Positions 5,187 through 8,226 of a stretch of DNA of 8,226 bases are shown piece after piece. The translations under genes and the position numbers were made by a program. Position 1 is the first letter of the stretch; every line of letters starts with the position of its first letter. The notes below the pieces were generated by a model. It made no database searches, was not told the origin of the DNA, and saw only the letters and a list, made by a program, of their open reading frames with translations. The stretch is from Rhodoferax sp. (GTDB taxonomy: Bacteria; Pseudomonadota; Gammaproteobacteria; Burkholderiales; Burkholderiaceae): positions 1 through 8,226 of the forward strand of contig JAIFMT010000150.1 of assembly GCA_020048295.1 (NCBI GenBank), read 5' to 3'.

Positions 5187-6830
5187 ATGAACAAGAACCT
5201 GACCCTAACCCTGCTGGCAGTCGCCGCCAGCTGCAGTTTTGCAGCGCAGGCTGCCAAATACAACGGCGAAGATCGCGGTCGCCCGGTCATGCCGGCGCAA
5301 GGCAACACCAAGTGGCAGGTCGAGTGCAGCGGCTGCCACCTGGCTTACCCGCCGGGTCTGCTGCCGGCAGCCTCGTGGACAAAACTCATGGGCAGCTTAG
5401 ACAAGCACTTTGGCAGCGATGCCTCGCTGGCGACTGCCGATGCGCAAGAGATCAGCCGCTATCTGACGCAACACGCCTCCAACCGATGGAGCGCCAGCAC
5501 CGCACCGCTGCGCATCAGCGAAGCGGGCTGGTTCAAGTCCAAGCACAGCGCTGGTGAGATCAACCCGGCGGTCTGGAAGCGCGAGTCGGTCAAGAGCGCG
5601 GCCAATTGCACCGCCTGCCACGGCAGCGGCGCTGCAAGTGGCGATTTTGACGAAGACCGCGTCACCACCCGCCTGTTTCACTGGACGCTGGCGGGCAGCT
5701 TTGCGCTGGCCTGGCTGAGCGCTGAATCTGACAGCTGGCGCGCACTGCACGTTTTTTGCGGCTACCTGATGCTGGGGCTGTTGGCCTTTCGGCTGCTGTG
5801 GGGTTTTGCCGGTTCACACTACGCGCGGTTTGCCACCTTCTGCTTTGGCCCGAGAGCGGGGCTAGCCTATTTCAAGCAGGTGCTGTCGGGCCAGGCCAGC
5901 CGCCATGTCGGGCACAACCCCGCCGGCAGCCTGGCCATTTATCTGTTGCTGCTGCTGACGCTGCTGGCTGGCGTGACCGGGGTGCTGACGCTGGGTTCCG
6001 AAGAGCAGCACGGCCTGGCCACAGGTTGGCTGGCCCTGAGCCAGGCAAAACTGCTGAAGTCGCTGCATGAAGCAGTTACCACTGCCATGCTGCTGCTGGT
6101 GCTGGGGCATATTGCCGGGGTGGTGGTGGAAAGCTGGCTGCACCGCGAGAACCTGGCGCGCGCAATGCTGACCGGCATCAAGCAGGCTGTAGCCGGCACG
6201 CCCGCTGCCAAACCCCATCGCCTGGTGGCGCTGGGCCTGCTGCTGGCGATGCTGGGCTTTGGCGGCTGGTGGTTTGCTTACGCAATTGACCGCCAGCTTG
6301 ACCTATTCGCTGGCCACGCGGGGCAGGAAAGCGCCCGGACAGAGGAGCCGCACGTCCGGTTTGTCGGCCCGCAGTTGCCCGACAACGCCCGCTGGCGTGA
6401 GGAATGCGGCAGCTGCCACGCGGTGTTTTACCCGTCGCTGCTGCCTGCACGCTCATGGGAAAAAATCATGGCTGGGCAAACTGATCATTTCGGCACCGAC
6501 CTGGGTCTGGACGCTGCTACCACGCAAGCGGTGCTGGCGTTCATGCAGGACAACGCCGCCGACCGGCACCTGACTGAGGCAGGTCTGAAGATCGACCAGT
6601 CGGTGCCGCCCAATGCCACGCCGCTGCGCATCACCGACACGGCCTACTGGATTAGAAAGCACCGCGAAATTGCCGCCGCCGACTGGGCCAACCCGCTGGT
6701 CAAGAGCCGCGCCAACTGCGCCGCCTGCCACAGCGATGCCGATGCCGGCACGTTTGAAGACGGTGCCATGCAGATCCCCGCCACGCCAGCGCACACCGCT
6801 GGCTCGGCCGCCGCTGCTGCAAGTCAGTAA
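5187..6830 (+). CDS. DHC - cytochrome b561 - DHC chimeric multiheme membrane protein
   Basis: This 547-residue protein starts with a Sec signal peptide (about 1-22). A diheme cytochrome c (DHC, PF09626) domain occupies about 24-159, with CSGCH at 47-51 and CTACH at 141-145. Next comes a Ni/Fe-hydrogenase-type cytochrome b561 domain (160 to about 335) with hydrophobic segments near 163-180, 184-209, 246-269 and 292-316. A fifth helix (344-367) leads to a second DHC domain (about 385-531) with CGSCH at 407-411 and CAACH at 511-515. Likely b-heme ligands are H165 (RLFHW), H188, H294 and H308, enough for two hemes. The expected role is to pass quinol electrons through the b hemes to the c hemes and then to SHP. 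AAGG at 5175-5178 is 8 bases before the ATG. The cytochrome b part has no start codon of its own at the junction. DHC and cytochrome b are usually separate genes, so this may be an in-frame deletion fusion. Confidence 0.88.
   Translation: MNKNLTLTLLAVAASCSFAAQAAKYNGEDRGRPVMPAQGNTKWQVECSGCHLAYPPGLLPAASWTKLMGSLDKHFGSDASLATADAQEISRYLTQHASNRWSASTAPLRISEAGWFKSKHSAGEINPAVWKRESVKSAANCTACHGSGAASGDFDEDRVTTRLFHWTLAGSFALAWLSAESDSWRALHVFCGYLMLGLLAFRLLWGFAGSHYARFATFCFGPRAGLAYFKQVLSGQASRHVGHNPAGSLAIYLLLLLTLLAGVTGVLTLGSEEQHGLATGWLALSQAKLLKSLHEAVTTAMLLLVLGHIAGVVVESWLHRENLARAMLTGIKQAVAGTPAAKPHRLVALGLLLAMLGFGGWWFAYAIDRQLDLFAGHAGQESARTEEPHVRFVGPQLPDNARWREECGSCHAVFYPSLLPARSWEKIMAGQTDHFGTDLGLDAATTQAVLAFMQDNAADRHLTEAGLKIDQSVPPNATPLRITDTAYWIRKHREIAAADWANPLVKSRANCAACHSDADAGTFEDGAMQIPATPAHTAGSAAAAASQ
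5656..5681 (+). other. Junction of the N-terminal DHC with the cytochrome b domain
   Basis: Residues 153-166 read DFDEDRV followed directly by TTRLFHW. DFDEDRV corresponds to the end of a DHC, where a few more residues (RIP-like) and a stop are usual; the C-terminal DHC copy ends TFEDGAMQIP. TTRLFHW corresponds to a point roughly ten residues into free-standing b561-type proteins, which usually begin M...VWD.PTR.FHW. No ATG, GTG or TTG in frame lies near the join. Seen directly: continuous reading frame and domain order. Inferred: loss of a stop, an intergenic gap and a start. Confidence 0.6.
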
Positions 6831-6843
6831 GCCCAGCGACAGT

Positions 6844-8226
6844 TCACGCCGGCACAGGCCAGCGGACCATCACGCTCAGGCCACCCAGTTCGGCCGAACG
6901 CTGCACCGTGACTTGCGCCTGGTACACCGCTGCAATGCGCCGCACAATCGACCAACCCAGCCCGCTGCCGCTTTGCCCACTGCCCAGCACCCTGAAAAAG
7001 CGCTCGCCCAGGCGCTGCAGCTCAGCGGGTGTCAGGCCGGGTCCACTGTCATCGACCTGTAACAGCACTTGCCTGCCGTCCTGCACGACCGACACGTTGA
7101 CACTGGCACCCGGCGGGCTGTAGCGCAACGCGTTGTCGAGCAAATTGCGCAACAGCACGCTGGTCAACATGTCATCAGCGGCGACCCAGCACGCCTGTGG
7201 TGCTGCCAGTGACAACTGCTGCTGGCGCTGCAATGCGGTGGGTGCCAGGTCGGCCGCCACGCGCTGCGCCAGCGCTGACAGATTGACCCGCCCAGTCTGC
7301 GTACTGGGCTGCGATGACTCCAGCCTGGACAGCGTCAGCAACTGCTCAACCAGATGCACCGCACGGTCACAGCCAGCCAGTGTTTGCTGCAGCGCCCGGT
7401 CGCGCCCGACGGCATCATCGTCCAGGATACCCAGGGCCACTTGCGCCTGCATGCGGATGGCGGCAATCGGGGTACGCAGCTCGTGCGCGGCATCTGCGGT
7501 AAAGCGTCGTTCAACTTCCAACATGGCGCTGATGCGGGCAAACAGCTGGTTGAGCGACTGCACGACGGGCTCGATTTCGGAAGGCGCGCCTTGCAGCCGC
7601 AAGTCATCCAGTGCCTGCGGCTGACGCTGCGCCAACGTCTGGCTCAGCGTGCGCAGCGGGGCCAGCCCGTGGCGCACCGCCAGCCAACCCAGCAACGCCA
7701 GCAACGGCAGCGCCAGCGCCAAGGGCATCAGCAGGCTTTGCAGTACCGCCCACAAGATGGATTCGCGCGTGGTGATTTGTTCGCCGACAAAGACCTGCAC
7801 ATCGCCTTCATTACCTTGCGCGGCAAACACGCGCCATGAAATGCCATCCGCCAGGCGCACCGTCTCGAATCCGCGCTGAGTGCGGGCCATCGGGGTCAGG
7901 CCGACGTTGCCCGAGTGCAAGGTCAGCCGCCCTTCGTGAAACACCTGAAATGCCACTCGATGCGCGTATTTGTGCATGGGTGTGGCACTGTCGGGCGGCA
8001 AATGCGCATCAGAGGCTTCAGTAACATCGTGTTCAGCCTCTATTTCATGGCCCGGACTGGCTTGCTGCGCCACCAGCAGGGCCGCCGACTGCGCCAGGTG
8101 ACCGTCCAGCAGTTCGTCAAGCTCGTGCGCGGTGTCCCACCAGGCCAGCAGCGCCGCGCTGAACCACACCAGCAGCACCATCAGCAGCAGCAAAGACAAC
8201 AAACGCCCTTGCAATGAGCGCACTTT
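6844..8226 (-). CDS. QseC-like sensor histidine kinase (5' end at window edge)
   Basis: This is an inner-membrane two-component sensor of at least 459 residues. A first helix at about 8-29 and a second at about 158-183 enclose a periplasmic domain of some 130 residues, rich in His in its middle (59-103). A HAMP-like linker (184-237) leads to the dimerization domain, with phospho-acceptor His247 in FTADAAHELRTP. The ATPase domain follows: N-box LLRNLLDNALRYSPPG (N364), G1 DDSGPGL (391-397), F-box ERFF (407-410) and G2 GSGLGWSIV (419-427). All catalytic motifs are intact. A GTG at 8223 could start it, but the preceding codon is AAA in frame, so an ATG just outside the window (giving MKVRSLQG) is equally likely. 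Its stop lies 13 bases from that of the convergent cytochrome gene. The response regulator expected as partner would lie beyond 8226. QseC is named from enteric homologues; the signal here is unknown. Confidence 0.93.
   Translation of the reverse strand, partial: KVRSLQGRLLSLLLLMVLLVWFSAALLAWWDTAHELDELLDGHLAQSAALLVAQQASPGHEIEAEHDVTEASDAHLPPDSATPMHKYAHRVAFQVFHEGRLTLHSGNVGLTPMARTQRGFETVRLADGISWRVFAAQGNEGDVQVFVGEQITTRESILWAVLQSLLMPLALALPLLALLGWLAVRHGLAPLRTLSQTLAQRQPQALDDLRLQGAPSEIEPVVQSLNQLFARISAMLEVERRFTADAAHELRTPIAAIRMQAQVALGILDDDAVGRDRALQQTLAGCDRAVHLVEQLLTLSRLESSQPSTQTGRVNLSALAQRVAADLAPTALQRQQQLSLAAPQACWVAADDMLTSVLLRNLLDNALRYSPPGASVNVSVVQDGRQVLLQVDDSGPGLTPAELQRLGERFFRVLGSGQSGSGLGWSIVRRIAAVYQAQVTVQRSAELGGLSVMVRWPVPA

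Noticed and set aside
6780..6870. Bidirectional terminator between the convergent cytochrome and kinase genes
   Set aside because: GC-rich partial repeats (GCTGGC and GCCCAGC) do not pair well, and no T tract follows on either strand.
1..8226. CRISPR arrays, insertion sequences, tRNA or rRNA genes, attachment sites
   Set aside because: No regularly spaced repeats, transposase-like frames, terminal inverted repeats or tRNA-like cloverleaf sequences were seen; nearly all bases are in assigned genes.

Overview
The window reads as chromosomal DNA of a GC-rich betaproteobacterium, most likely a Comamonadaceae relative (Rhodoferax/Polaromonas-like). This is inferred from base composition, codon use and the gene families present; no rRNA or other taxonomic marker lies here. 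It is densely coded. Six genes fill almost everything, in two plus-strand transcription units followed by one convergent minus-strand gene.

Region 1 (44-4588) is a tight four-gene operon. The genes encode a membrane-anchored periplasmic substrate-binding-like protein, a cytoplasmic TelA-family 'toxic anion resistance' protein, a lipoprotein joining a substrate-binding domain to a C-terminal von Willebrand A (vWA) domain with an intact MIDAS, and a small two-helix membrane protein resembling XpaC. Gaps are 20 and 11 bases, then a 1-base stop/start overlap. No ABC permease or ATPase lies between them. The two binding-like proteins resemble each other and flank telA, which suggests an envelope sensing or assembly system spanning outer membrane or periplasm, inner membrane and cytoplasm rather than a transporter.

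Region 2 (4589-4768) is the only sizeable non-coding stretch. It holds a likely weak terminator, an AT-rich candidate promoter, and a TAAG-N7-TAAG direct repeat of the QseB/PmrA type embedded in an imperfect hairpin with G5/C6 arms.

Region 3 (4769-6830) is a two-gene electron-transfer operon. The first gene encodes a Sphaeroides-heme-protein (SHP, DUF1924) monoheme cytochrome c. The second is a 547-residue chimera ordered diheme cytochrome c (DHC) - b561-type cytochrome b - DHC. From knowledge of the families, quinol electrons would pass through the b hemes to DHC and on to SHP. The chimera is the most unusual object here: an exported DHC appears to be joined in frame to a cytochrome b that has lost its own start, which creates a membrane-topology conflict.

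Region 4 (6844-8226, minus strand) is a QseC-like sensor histidine kinase running convergently towards the cytochrome operon. Its cognate response regulator probably lies just beyond the right edge. That regulator is the natural candidate to bind the repeat upstream of the SHP gene.
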